DNA of 64,000 nucleotides, taken from NCBI GenBank assembly GCA_025506515.1, contig CM046443.1:25331560-25395559 (forward strand), given 5' to 3'. Below, piece by piece: positions 35,090-47,520 of the stretch (position 1 is its first letter; each line of letters begins with the position of its first letter). This DNA is from Flaveria trinervia. Taxonomy: Eukaryota; Streptophyta; Magnoliopsida; Asterales; Asteraceae. The position numbers were made by a program, and so were the translations under genes. The notes under the pieces are model-generated. The model made no database searches and was not told the DNA's origin. It saw only the letters and a program-made list of their open reading frames with translations.

Positions 35090-35545
35090 GGCGCATGAGC
35101 ATAAAAATTCTAAGTGTAAAACAGTCTGGGCGCATGGGCACTATTTGGGCGCTTTTGCCCTGTTCAGGCGCATGACACCTGTTCAGGCGCATGACCAACA
35201 CTTAGCCGTTTCAACCACTTGGGCGCATGGGCACTGTTTAGGCGCATGGCCGATACTTAGCCGTTTCAATCACTTGGGCGCATGGGCACTGTTTAGGCGC
35301 ATGGTCAACACTTAGACGTTTCAATCACTTGGGCGCATGGGCACTATTTAGGCACATGGCCAACACTTGGGCGCATGGCCAACCCTTAGACGCATGGCCA
35401 ACATGCTGGGCGCATGGGCCACTATTTAGGCGCATGACCCACCTTGAGCGCATGGCCAACACTTAGGCGTCTGGCCAGTCATGTTGGACGCATGGACAAC
35501 TGTTTGGGCGCATGAGCCACCTCTGGGCGCATGGACCACTGTTCA
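35090..35545 (+). repeat. GGGCGCATGG-type array in right G1 LTR
   Basis: Counterpart of 29640-30050 with the same irregular spacing. Some motifs differ by C/T at the CpG positions. Confidence 0.8.
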
Positions 35546-36205
35546 TGTTCATCAGAACATTCTGAAATCTTTTCTATGTTATCAACATCACCCGATTATC
35601 ATTCTAAGCATACCCAAACACATATCTAACATACTAAGGCCATCTAAGCATGCTAAACATCATCACTAATCCATAATCAATACTATAACATGCATACATA
35701 CATACATCATTTGAACATAAAGCTGTAAACCCACGGTTTCTTTCAAAATGTTTACTTAGTATGCATAATAACCCCAAATCAGTTAAAAATCAGTAAAAGA
35801 GGGGTTCTAGAAACTCACCTTGAGCAGCTTTTGAACAACACTCTTCCAGATCAAGACCCACTTCGATTCAGCTCTTGAATCCCGAAAACAAACTCTAAAC
35901 AACCAGAACTTCGGTCAAGAACTCAATACTCAGCTGAAACCGAGCTCAAACAAGAGAAGACTTACCTTTTTCAGATTCTTCTTCCTCTTTCTCTCTCTAG
36001 AACCAAGAGTCTCTCTCTCTTCTTCTTTTCGGCTGAGAAGAAGAAGATGAAAAAGAAATAATGGGCACCCATGCCCTTAAATCCTTAAAATAATAAAAGT
36101 GTACTTTGTACACTTTTTCCCCTTCCACTTGTGCAAAGTTTCTATTCTTTCTATGTACTTTTCTTTGCCTTTCATTTAAATAGAAATTCGGGGTGTTACA
36201 AAAAT

Positions 36206-37336
36206 AATAGTCTTGTAATCTTCTAGTATCTTGTCTCCTTGTTCAAGGTGTGCTTGTAGCATAACATAAGTCATAACAAATACCTATTGTTAAATGATCA
36301 ATAATCCATAAGAATAGCAATTGAATATGAATTTTGTTGTATAACATATTTAAAGCATACAAATCACCCAAAACATTAAAAAGATGGTCATAGAACTTAC
36401 TCTATTGTTATAGCTCTTAAATTTGTGACCTTGGATGAGACTAGACACAAAACTCTAGTTTTTGCCTATATATATGTCGTAAACCCTTTTGTCATTGTTA
36501 GAACTCAAAATTAAACGTAAAACCTTTGATTGGATGGAATTTGAATCAAAGAATGTTTTTCTTTTGTTCTTTATTGGTTGATATCTCAAATAGAAAGGGG
36601 AGAAGGGAAAGAGTTGTGGTCGAATGGGAGGGGGGAGGGGCGGGGTTGAGGGTTAAGTTTAATTTTGACCCCTCTAGTTACATAAAAATATCAAAGAATG
36701 TTTTTTATGTCAAGAAAGAAATAATGGATAAAACGTGGGGTTCAGAATTTTCAATATATAAAGTTATATTAAAAAAATAAAAAAACATATTAATTATGAA
36801 AATAAATAAAAAAAGTTCCTAAAATTTACGTTAACATTTCATATTAGCATCAAAAGATAGAAAATAATATTTTCTAATTGAAATCAAAAGTATAACATGC
36901 TAAAAAACATATTAAGACTTTTAATTTATATAAAATATAAAAACTGTGTGACGTAATTGTAACACTTTTAAAACTTGAGTTATCTAATTTAAACATTTTT
37001 GAAAATTAATTACTATTTTATAAAGGCATCTCTAAAGAAAATATATGTTTGGCAATCTTGCTAATTAAAAACATATTAAATTTCGGTAAGAACCATATTC
37101 ATGCAATAAATCTATAACATATAATAAAAAAAAGTTTTTTTTGACACACTTGTTATCATTCTAACATATTAAAGGACACACTCATCATTCTAACATATTA
37201 AAGGACACACTCATCATTCTAACATATAAAAAATCATTTTCCCGCCTCTCTCTTACAATAAATACAAAAATTAAAAAACAATCAATTTGATTTTTTTACT
37301 AAAATATGTTAAAACAAATCTATAGTTTATAGTATA
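36206..37336. other. AT-rich DNA, no gene recognised
   Basis: An 84-codon open frame at 36526-36780 has no domain I know and atypical composition. A 31-base unit (CATTCTAACATATTAAAGGACACACT) is repeated near 37160-37230. Nothing else is supported. Confidence 0.6.
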
Positions 37337-37580
37337 CTAGGTTAGAACCCCGTGTATTATACGGATTGAATAAATAAAATATTAAATAATTAGTAATGAA
37401 AATATAATAATTATAAAACGATATGGTTGAAATTGCATATGAGTAATAATATAATTAATAAAACAATAATATCATTATTTTAAACTTTTGTTATTAAACC
37501 CTAATTTCATTTTTAATGAACATTTTATTGCAAAAACAAACCATTTTAAAAAAATATCAATATCAAGATTTTTATTATTA

Positions 37581-38768
37581 TGTCACACCCTCAAAATCCA
37601 CTTGCGGAGTTTTACCGCGAGGCGTGTGAACAAACCAGGATCACAGTCAATAATTACTCAGAACGACTCTATATGCCATAATTTAAATAAAGTCAACCAA
37701 AGTACAAACTTTAAACTGTGCAGAAGCGTTTTGAAAACAACCTAAAGAAATAAAAGTATAACTATGGCAAAACATGTGCCAACCCAAAAGAGTAAACAAT
37801 AATCATTAAAATACTAAAAATGTCTTGAGAACCGAGTCTTAGAATGCAAGTGAACCATGCAGTGCTCCTATGGCAAGCAAGCTAATGACCTGAGAATAGC
37901 ATACTAAAATATCAACACAATGGTTGGTGAGTTCAAGAGATATTCAAACATAAACAGTTTAATAATAGAGATATAAAAGTAGTGCATTGTAACAGATAGC
38001 TAGTCCATTAACAATAAATATTATTTCATAGTGATTTCGCAATTGAAGCTGACTGTGTTACGTTGTTGCCTCATGTCACGACTTAACAGGTCGTGACAAT
38101 GTTTATTAGGACAAATTGCACCCGGTTGACCTCGAGTCACACAGGTGGGGCTCGTCAGACCCAGTAGTACTACCCAAATTTCTCCGCTATTCAATATTAA
38201 CAATTCGAAAGTGTGAGGACTTTTCCATGATATCAACACTATATAATATTATACACAACTTGAATATACAAAGCGTTTGTGATTTACCAGTATGCTATCT
38301 CCCTTAAAAGAGATTAAATAAAGAGTGGGGCATAAACTCACCTGATATGCGTATAGATACTTAGAGTTTGACTTGACAAACAGAATAGACAGACAACCTT
38401 CAGAGGTTACCTAGATCATATAAGTACATGAGTACGTGTAAGCAAAGAACATGTGAAACCTTAAGTAAACACATAAACATAACACAATAATCACATAATC
38501 AATCAGATTCTCATTAATTTAACATTATTCATTATTATTAGGTCACCAACGTTAAACGACAACTAGTGTGTGTTTACGACACGTGTATGCAAGACTTAAC
38601 GGAACTAACGGAGTTTGGTAACGGAAATTTACAGGATGTCACATTATCCCCATGTTGAAAGAATTTTCGTCCCGAAAATTGCGTTACATGGTGAGAGTGT
38701 TCCATCACTAGTCCACTGGATTGGCACACAGAAATCGAAATTGAATAAGTTTTGGATGAGTTGTCACA
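37581..38768 (-). repeat. G2 LTR, left copy (3' LTR, 1188 bp, internally deleted)
   Basis: Matches the right LTR at both ends, but 41570 to about 43248 of the right copy has no counterpart here. The junction is at about 38467 (AAGT|AAACACATAAAC). Read on minus, a purine-rich CATGGGGATGA precedes the LTR start TGTGACAACTC at 38768. Confidence 0.9.
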
Positions 38769-38859
38769 TCATCCCCATGTTGAAAGAAATTTTGTCCCGA
38801 AATTTAAATCAATACATTCATCTACTGGCATCGTCCTTTCGAATAGTTGAGGGTACTTA

Positions 38860-40300
38860 AGCTTCATTTGATCTTCTCGTTCCCATGTGAATTCCGGTCC
38901 ACGTCACGAATTCCAACGGATTTTAACAGTAGGTATCTTGCTTTGCTTAAGTGTTTTCACCTCACGGTCCATCACCTCGACTGGTTCTTCAACAAAACAC
39001 AATTGTTCATCTACTTGAATTTCTTCTAGTGATACGACCATTGTTTCATCAGTTATGCACTTCTTCAGGTTTGACACGTGAAACACATCATGGATTCCAC
39101 TTAGCGAATCAGGTAGGGCTAGTCGATAGGCTACTGGACCTATTCTTTCCACTATTTCAAATGGTCCAACATACCTCGGATTTAGTTTCCCTCGTTTACC
39201 AAACCGAACTACACCTTTCTATGGTGAGACTTTCAACAAAACCTTGTCACCAACCTGAAACTCTAAAGGTTTCCGTCTCTTGTCAGCATAACTCTTTTGT
39301 CTGTCTCGCGCTGTAGCCATACGGTTCCGTATCTGTACAATCTTCTAAGTTGTCTCATGAATTAACTCAGGAACTATTAGCTGACTATCACCAATTTCTG
39401 CCCAGCAAACTGGTGATCGACATTTTATCCCATACAGCGCCTCGAAAGGTGCTGCCTGTATACTAGTATAATAACTGTTTTTATAAGAAAACTCCACCAA
39501 TGGCAGGTGAATTTCCCAGTTATTCCCGAAGTCAATCACACAAGCACGTAGCATATCCTCCAACGTCTGTATGGTACGCTCACTCTGGCCATCCGTCTGT
39601 GGATGATATGCAGTACTCATATCTAACCGTGTACCCAAAGATTTTTGCAATGATTGCCAGAAATGTGACGTGAAATGAGCGTCACGATCGGAAATAATTG
39701 AGATCGGTACACCGTGTCTCGAAACGATCTCTTTAAGGTACAGTCGAGTTAATTTCTCCATCTTGTTAGTTTCCTTAATTGCAAGGAAGTGAGCAAACTT
39801 TGTCAATCGATCCACAATAACCCATATCGTGTCACAACCAGTACTAGTCCGGGGTAGCTTAGTAATAAAATCCATGGAGATCTGTTCCCATTTCCACATT
39901 GGTATCTCAGGTTGTTGTAACAGTCCGGATGGTTTTTGATATTCCACTTTTACTTTCGAGCAGGTCAAACACTTGCTCACATACGTAGCTACATCCGCTT
40001 TCATGTTAGGCCACCAATAGTGCGCCTTTAGGTCATGATACATCTTGTCGGATCCAGGATGTATAGAATACTTAGATTTGTATGCCTCGCTCATAACTAA
40101 ATCTCTCAGATTTCCATAAACAGGCACCCAAAGTCTATCCATGAAATACCGAATTCCATCCTCTTTCACCACTAGCTGTTTATCCATTCCTCTTAACGAC
40201 TCAAAACCAATATTTTCTGCTTTTAAAGCTTCTATTTTTGCCTCCTTAACTTGTTCGGGCAGTTGGGTACTAATAGTAAGCTATAAAGCTCGCACCCGTC
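38860..40300 (-). pseudogene. pol: G2 pol remnant: RNase H tail, integrase, C-terminal region
   Basis: On minus, about 40290-40190 gives the RNase H-integrase linker, with a stop near its start. The main open block 40187-39345 carries the integrase zinc domain ([11 protein letters not shown]...CLTCSKVK) and the catalytic core with [18 protein letters not shown] and [21 protein letters not shown]. After HETT a stop at about 39343 interrupts, then [24 protein letters not shown], a second stop (TAG) near 39220 at an expected Trp, and [27 protein letters not shown] (split here as seen at 39152-38904). It ends in VKIRWNS, a stop, and a FTWERE-like end near 38880, the place of the chromodomain-like tail. 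Non-functional. Confidence 0.85.
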
Positions 40301-40545
40301 GGGGTTTAGCTGTTTCCTTCCTACTTAGGGCATTGTTCCTAGTCCTGGGCCTCGGGACAGGTACGCCAGTCTCGCGGAGGATCACGCTTCATCAATTCAA
40401 AGGGTTGATCCCAGTCAATCTCCTCTCGAGGATAAGCCAGTCGGGGCCAATCGAATCCATCATCAGGTACAGGTGCGGGAGGTGGGGATTCAGATCGGGA
40501 AGGTGATTAAGGTCGTTTTCCTGGAGCTCTCGATGACGATGCCAT
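40300..40545 (-). pseudogene. gag: G2 gag N-terminal scrap
   Basis: ATG at 40545 on minus begins MASSSRAPGKRP and meets a stop at once; further short Pro/Asp-rich stretches follow to about 40300. By position after the PBS this is the start of gag, joined by deletion to the end of RNase H. Confidence 0.5.
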
Positions 40546-40667
40546 GCTGCAGAGAGTGTGACGTGTATGCCAATGAGTATACAGTAGATGAGAATAAGGC
40601 ACAGGTAACTAATTTACTGTGTGCGGTTATAGTATAGTGTGTATGCAACCTAGTTCCCTATAACCAA

Positions 40668-40681
40668 TGGCTCTGATACCA
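40668..40681 (-). other. G2 primer binding site
   Basis: On minus TGGTATCAGAGCCA lies three bases after the LTR end, complementary to initiator tRNA-Met. Confidence 0.92.
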
Positions 40682-40684
40682 ATC

Positions 40685-43557
40685 TATCACACCCTCAAAA
40701 TCCACTTGTGGAGTTTTACCGTGAGGCGTGTGAACAAACCAGGATCACAGTCAATAGTTACTCAGAACGACTCTATATGCCATAATTTAAATAAGGTCAA
40801 CCAAAGTACAAACTTTAAACTGTGCGGAAGCGTTTTGAAAACAACCCAAAGAAATAAAAGTATAACTATGGCAAAACATGTGCCAACCCAAAAGAGTAAA
40901 CAATAATCATTAAAATACTAAAAATGTCTTGAGAACCGAGTCTTAGAATGCAAGTGAACCATGCAGTGCTCCTATGGCAAGCAAGCTAATGACCTGAGAA
41001 TAGCATACTAAAATATCAACACAATGGTTGGTGAGTTCAAGAGATATTCAAACATAAACAGTTTAATAATAGAGATATAAAAGTAGTGCATTGTAACAGA
41101 TAGCTAGTCCATTAACAATAAATATTATTTCATAGTGATTTCGCAATTGAAGCTGACTGTGTTACGTTGTTGCCTCCTGTCACGACTTAACAGGTCGTGA
41201 CAATGTTTATTAGGACAAATTGCACCCGGTTGACCTCGAGTCATACAGGTGGGGATCGTCAGACCCAGTAGTACTACCCAAATTTCCCCGCTATGCAATA
41301 TTAACAATTCGAAAGTGTGAGGACTTTTCCATGATATCAACACTATATATATTATACACAACTTGAATATACAAAGCGTTTGTGATTTACCAGTATGCTA
41401 TCTCCCCCAAAAGAGATTAAATAAAGAGTGGGGCATGAACTCACTTGATATGCGTATAGATACTTAGAGTTTGACTTGACAAACATAATAGACAGACAAC
41501 CTTCAGAGGTTACCTAGATCATATAAGTACATGAGTACGTGTAAGCAAAGAACATGTGAAACCCTAAGTACACTACAACCAAGGACTCAAGATTTCAGAA
41601 AAACAGACATGCTTGACCCAGTTGACCCGTTTGACCCTTTGGTGACTTTATGTGTTGTAAACCATGCAAGTAATCATACACATATATCATACATAGTTAA
41701 CATTCAAATAGATCATATATATGCTATATTAACCAGGTGTATCACTTAAATCATCATACAACCAAGTATCATACAAGTCATGCGAATCTAAAACATTAAC
41801 ATGTCCACTAGTTATAACACAACTAACATGTCACACAAGGATCAAACCACTCACCACATGCCATGTGAAGTCACTCACGACTTCACATCCTAAACCCTAC
41901 CAATCCTACTAAGTAGGGGCCTCAGATTCGCACACGTGTATGATGACATAATCATATTCATTAACCATGTTCATTGCATTCAACAAATATCACAACAATC
42001 AATTTCCAGTCCCAAACATGATGTCCTAACTACTAACAACATCAACATCATACATGATCATCAAAGTCCAAACATCACCCATGATTATCCAAACATCCCA
42101 TACAACTAATTTAACATGTTCTATCACATTAGAATTCATCCATGAACTTACTAACATGCTCTTAACATCCCAAACATGTTCAAACTATCATCCATCAAAC
42201 TTTGTGCAAATAAAGTTTCCCTTTTAGGAAAGCACATCCCAAAATCTATCAAACATCCTATGCATTCATGAATTCATCAATAATATACCAATTCAAGTTC
42301 ATATAATCATCTAAGCATGATCAACAACATCCAAACATCATAACTCATCAATTCATATCCTAAAAAGTTACTATCTTTAGTAATGTATGAACTATAACAT
42401 GTGTTCTTGAATTCCCAATGATCACAACAACAATCTAACATCTAACCATCACCATGAACACATCCATAACATCAATTCATCAATAATTCAACATTACATG
42501 CAAAATAAAGTTGTTATTATTAGTAAGCTATGAACATCAACATCAATTCATCAATTTCTTGCAAAATCAATGTAACCTAGCATTCATACAACCTATTAAT
42601 CATCAAACATTCATCAAACAATCATCATTCATCCATTATCCTACCAATTTTCGAATTAGGGTTTGCTTCCAATCAAAGTCCATGATTAAACCACTAAAAA
42701 CATACAATTCATACATAATCGACGTCAACTAACATGTATTCAATCCAACTAACATACTAACATCATCAAACAACCTCAAATTCGACCCCATGAAGACCCA
42801 TTCACAAATTTAGGTTCGGCCACCATGAACAACCCACGAAACTTGTAAAAATCTAACCTTTAAACGTGTGTTAACTTGCAATTGATGATTCCTACGTGTT
42901 GTATGCCTTGTAATCGAACAAAATCGACGCTTTGATGCTTGTTCTTGGTCGAATTCTCAATGGAGAGGGGTTGAGAGGTGTGTTTGCGGCCGAATGGGGG
43001 TGGGAATTAGGGTTTGGGTATTTTGTTTAATTTTAATTTCCATATTTACCCTTTTAGCCCTTGTAATTTGTATTTTATAAAAACTAGGCTTTAAACTCTT
43101 TGTAAAGTGTTTTTAACTTAATAATATAAGATATAAACTAATGAAAATCATTATATATCTTATCTTTATAAAAACACAAGACATACGAATAAATAGGCAC
43201 GTTTCCGCGTTACGCAATTAATTTTCTAATTAACATTTTAAAAACATGTAAACACATAAACATAACACAATAATCACATAATCAATCAGATTCTCATTAA
43301 TTTAACATTATTCATTATTATTAGGTCACCAACGTTAAACGACAACTAGTGTGTGTTTACGACACGTGTATGCAAGACTTAACGGAACTAACGGAGTTTG
43401 GTATCGGAAATTTACCGGATGTCACATTATCCCCATGTTGAAAGAATTTTCGTCCCGAAAATTGCGTTACATGGTGAGAGTGTTCCATCACTGGTGCACT
43501 GCATTGGCACACAGAAATCGAAATCGAAATCGAGTGAGTTTTGGATGAGTTGTCACA
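40685..43557 (-). repeat. G2 LTR, right copy (5' LTR, 2873 bp, full length)
   Basis: Starts TATCACACCC (TG changed to TA) and ends TTGTCACA. Its central 41575-43248 stretch is A/C-rich with many CATCA/AACAT words and is absent from the left LTR. A small G-rich patch lies at 42960-43020. Confidence 0.9.
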
Positions 43558-44384
43558 TATTATAACTCCTAATTTTAGTTATTTTGTTTTATAAAAAAAT
43601 CATTTAAAATACCATTTTAAAATACTTCATATTTTTAAACATGATTGTTGTTTTAGAAAATTTTCTTTTTTTAAAATTTTATTTATTTAGAAGTTACATA
43701 TATAAAAGCATCTCTTTCTTAGTTCATTGAAAAACAATATTTGATCACAAAAGAAATTAAATAGGATTATAAGTATTTAAGGTAATTGTTGTTTAATAAG
43801 AGAGAGAAACGGAAAAATTAAAATTAGATGGTATAGAATTGTGACAAGTGACATTTTAAAACCTTCTTTTATTATAATAGATAGATAATAAAAAATAACT
43901 AATATGACACGTCACTTTTAGGTTACTGCTAAAAAAAAATTCCCGTCTAAACTGATATATTATAATAGTTAAGTTTGTTATTTTAAGAAACTAAATTAAT
44001 AGTAATAATTCATTGTGTTTTGAATTTAATTTTTTTATATTATCAACTTAGTTATGTACTTATATTATTTTGAACTATACATATTTTATAACCAAATAAG
44101 ATTCAATTAAAAAAACTAAAAAGAAAAAACAATATTTATTGATATTGATATATTTATATATTATACATTATTGTGATTTTATGACAACTGTTTTTTTTAT
44201 TTTACATGGATATATGTTATATTATTCAAAAAAGTATTTGAATGTTTATTACTTATAAATGTAACTTTTTATTTTTTATTTTTATAGTAACATGTAACTT
44301 AATCATACAAAATATTTATATATTTATGAGTTATATCGTTTATATATTTTCAACCCGTGTATTACACGAGTTTACTAAAGCTAG

Positions 44385-46190
44385 TATATCTATATTTATG
44401 TTATTGTATCTCTCATATTAAATTATAATTATATTAAATAAGTAAACTAAACTATTAAACATCTAAAATATTAATATTTTTATTTTAATAGTTTATTAAT
44501 ATATACTAAATTATATGATTTTAGATATATTTTATCTTTAAATATAGAGTAATAAATTTTAATTTCATCATTTGTTATAATTTTTAAATATTCATTATTT
44601 TTTAATTTCACTAATGGTTAATAATATCTTAGAATAAAATGTTAATAAAACTAATAGTTTTGATATGTTTTATTTATTTCACATATATAATACATGGACT
44701 TTAATCTATTATAATATACATGGTGGCAAGGTTTTATATATAAAATTAAATCCAAGATGCGATGCGTTAGAAGATAGTTTGCAATAATCATAACGCATGA
44801 GTCATGCGAGGTTATCAGGGTGTTAGTACCATTAATTTATTTATAGATGCATCAAAATTGATAAATGCAATTAACTAAATGATAGAGTACGTGTGTGTTA
44901 ATCCGCATATTTTCATGGTCCAAAACATACCATTTTTCCTGTGGATCTTATTTTCAATATAATTATAGAACTCACATAAAAAGTTGTCTGCCAAACACTT
45001 AAAAATGGGATGATAAACTAATTCTAGTAGGTCAAATTAACTCAAAAGGTTTTCTGATGTTTCTTTCGTCGCTATGAAAGATGAAGGTAAGGATAAAGAA
45101 AAATAGAAGTCCAAAAGCAAACTAGTACGCAAAAGGTTTTTTGGAATGGTTAGAAATCAAATTTTTTTCAAAATCATTTTTAGTTGTGGTTCTGTTTAAA
45201 CAACCTCAAATAAAAAAATTGATAAATTTCAGGTTCAAAATAAGGGGAAAAAACTACCCACAAAACATACTAGCGGTTTGATTAAACCGCAACAAAAAAA
45301 TCCTTCTTTTAAAGCGGGTTGTAATGTTTATCTAATTAATGGTTTTGAAGCGGTTTAATGGTTCACATGATTTGAAAATTCTATATGCACATTTTTTATT
45401 CAATTCTTTTATACTATTAATTATTTTATCTTATGAGGTCATTTAACTATAGAGACCTCTTCAAAATCTCCTCTTACTCATGTCACGAGAACTTTAGGTT
45501 TTCATCTGCTTTCACAACTTCCCGAGCAATTATCTCTTGGAATTCAACTTCTTATAGACGCCATGATCTTGTCTACTCGATTTGATACGGAAAGGCCCAG
45601 AATTATAATTGTAGCTATAGTGAGATTTATTAGTCTTTTTACTATTTTGGATCATCTTCTTATATTTAAACAAACATAAGTATTATACAAACTTCTTTTA
45701 CATTACCACACATCTTACTACATGATTTATTTTCCCCGTCTCTTCTTACTACTCGATGTACCCATCTTGAGAGAAAGTTCCTAAGGTTATGGCTTTAAGT
45801 TTGTCTTTCTTTAGATAGCAAGCATGTTCATACGAAGCGTTTTTCACAATCAATCATTCCCAAACCATTCTTAGCTCCTATACATTACATAACAATCATA
45901 ACAATCCATCAAATATGCATTGAACATCATCTAAGAATCAAACAACCCAAAGAGTTTCCATTAATGGAAAGTACCTAACAAACGAGTTGAATTTAAAAGT
46001 GCTAAACATGAATTTTCATCCACTAACACCAACTAACAACATAGAATCATTAATTCAACCCAATTTTATCAAACTCATATAACTTTTACAAAATCCCCAA
46101 AATAAAGTGATATGTGTTTTGATATATAAATTTAAACGATGAATTTTACACAATACGGCTTTACTTTATGAAATGATTTTTACCTTATAA
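44385..46190. other. AT-rich DNA, no gene recognised
   Basis: No ORF or domain. A short inverted repeat GCGGTTTGATTAAACCGC lies at 45272-45289, with related GCGGTTTAATGG at about 45350. Otherwise plain AT-rich sequence. Confidence 0.55.
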
Positions 46191-47520
46191 CTAACTACAC
46201 ATACAATAGGCAGATGTACCTATTGGATGGTAGTATAGCTCTTGGTAAAAAACAAGTATTGATCCGTGGATACGAGAGCTCTTAATACTAAGCCTTTGTT
46301 AGTATCTAGCTGATGAAAGAAAATATATGAATTTTATGATTAATTAATTTAGCTAATAATTAAACTAATTGAAGAAAGTAGATGAAAATGAAAATAAAGA
46401 ATCAGAGGAAGATATCACTTAGACTTCGAATCCGCATAGCAAAACAATAAGAACATACATGAACATATGGTGAGATCATCTTTTACGCATGAAACATTAA
46501 TTTAAATTAGACTCCTGTCAATGTTATCTAATTATATAGCTCATTGGAAAGCCAGAACAATAAACACATAATAGCCACCTAAGGTTATGCTATGAAGAAC
46601 CAATAACATAATCAAGCCAAGGTTAAAGATGGTTAGCAATCCCGTCAAGGATACCAAATTCATAAATATTTGGAAAGTTAACACGATAAACACATGATAA
46701 CCACCTCAATTCTCGTAATGTAACAATAGTTATGCAAATCTTTCAGTTTATAAATGTCCTAACATGAATACACAAATCATAAATTTGCTTATTATCTATG
46801 ATTACACATAGACAAAGTTAGGAGATATTCATAACAAACACAATGATTTTCACAAACTTATGTATAAAGATACAAACTTGTTCAACTTTACTAAACAATC
46901 AACCCTTATTTACCATTCATAGTCAAATGCTATAAACCACATATTAATGTATGTAATTCATAAATAGATGTCCCAAAACATAAAGGTTTTAATGATATAT
47001 GATTATAACACCCACAAGATTCATTATTTCATCAAGTTCAATATGCATACACAATCATTAAAGAACATTTATAACCTTGTAATAAACATTAACCTAATCA
47101 TCATCAAAAGTTACATGTAAAATGTCATAGTATGCTAAGCTTCATCTAATAAGCGCGATAAAGAGTGTTTAACCCATGAGGAGTACAAAAACCTCAACCA
47201 AACTCATAACAATAGAAGCAAACAAGATGGATCTAGAGATTTCAAACCAAAGATAAGTAGAGGTTGGTTGTGTGAAGTTAAATCTTTCTTTGAAATGCTT
47301 GATTTTCAACCTAGTTTGAATTCTTAAGAAAGTTTCTTAAAAGTCACCACAAGAAAGAAGAAAAACTAGGATTTCTACTTCAGAATTCGTCTCTCCCATA
47401 ATGAAGAGGAATGGCTTAAAAAGTAATCATGATATGTGTTATGACCATAACTAAATAAGTCATGATCATAATACACAAAAAAAAGGAGGACCTGGTACTT
47501 GTTATGGTCATGACAAAATT
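46190..47520. other. Unassigned repeat-like DNA
   Basis: 46210-46310 (TACCTATTGGATGG...GTGGATACGAGAGC) has the look of the untranslated region of a large gypsy (Tat/Athila type) element, from memory of such repeats only. Imperfect repeats with CACCTAAGGTTATG / CACCTCAATTCTCG context occur near 46570 and 46700. No coding domain is seen. Confidence 0.25.

Larger units (their letters stand above)
27982..36200 (-). mobile_element. G1: Ty3/gypsy element, minus strand, internally deleted, long repeat-rich LTRs
   Basis: Read on plus, both LTRs start TGTAAGGCCCC and end GGGGTGT(A/T)ACA. AAAAT flanks both outer edges (27977-27981 and 36201-36205), a perfect 5-bp target duplication. The PBS (33217-33228) and PPT (about 30708-30722) show the element reads right to left. 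The 2.5-kb interior keeps gag, a zinc knuckle, a scrap of protease and the C-terminal end of pol; RT, RNase H and most of integrase are gone. It cannot move on its own. Confidence 0.95.
33232..36200 (-). repeat. G1 LTR, right copy (5' LTR of the element, 2969 bp)
   Basis: Copy of 27982-30707, longer by 243 bases. Most of the extra length is in the 21-bp array. Its outer edge is followed by the AAAAT duplication. Confidence 0.93.
37581..43557 (-). mobile_element. G2: Ty3/gypsy chromovirus-type element, minus strand, deleted
   Basis: LTR outer edges (plus: T(G/A)TCACACCC start, TTGTCACA end) are flanked by TATTA on both sides (37576-37580 and 43558-43562). PBS at 40668-40681 gives minus orientation. 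The interior of 1.9 kb keeps only the gag start and the pol end from RNase H tail to integrase C-terminus. The left LTR is 1.7 kb shorter than the right. Confidence 0.93.
37337..44384. mobile_element. Hairpin-ended inverted-repeat element (Helitron-like or TIR-type), host of G2
   Basis: The left end reads ACTAGGTTAGAACC then CCGTGTATTATACGG. The right end, reverse-complemented, reads ACTAGCTTTAGTAAAC then TCGTGTAATACACGGG. The two ends match in inverted orientation for about 40 bases, and each holds a short hairpin about 10 bases from CTAG. Hairpin plus CTAG before a T is the Helitron 3'-end pattern, but having it at both ends and TATA flanking both sides suggests a terminal-inverted-repeat element instead. 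Without G2 the element is about 1.07 kb and non-coding. Confidence 0.4.

Noticed and set aside
36526..36780. Small protein gene
   Set aside because: Low-complexity composition, no domain, no promoter or splice context.
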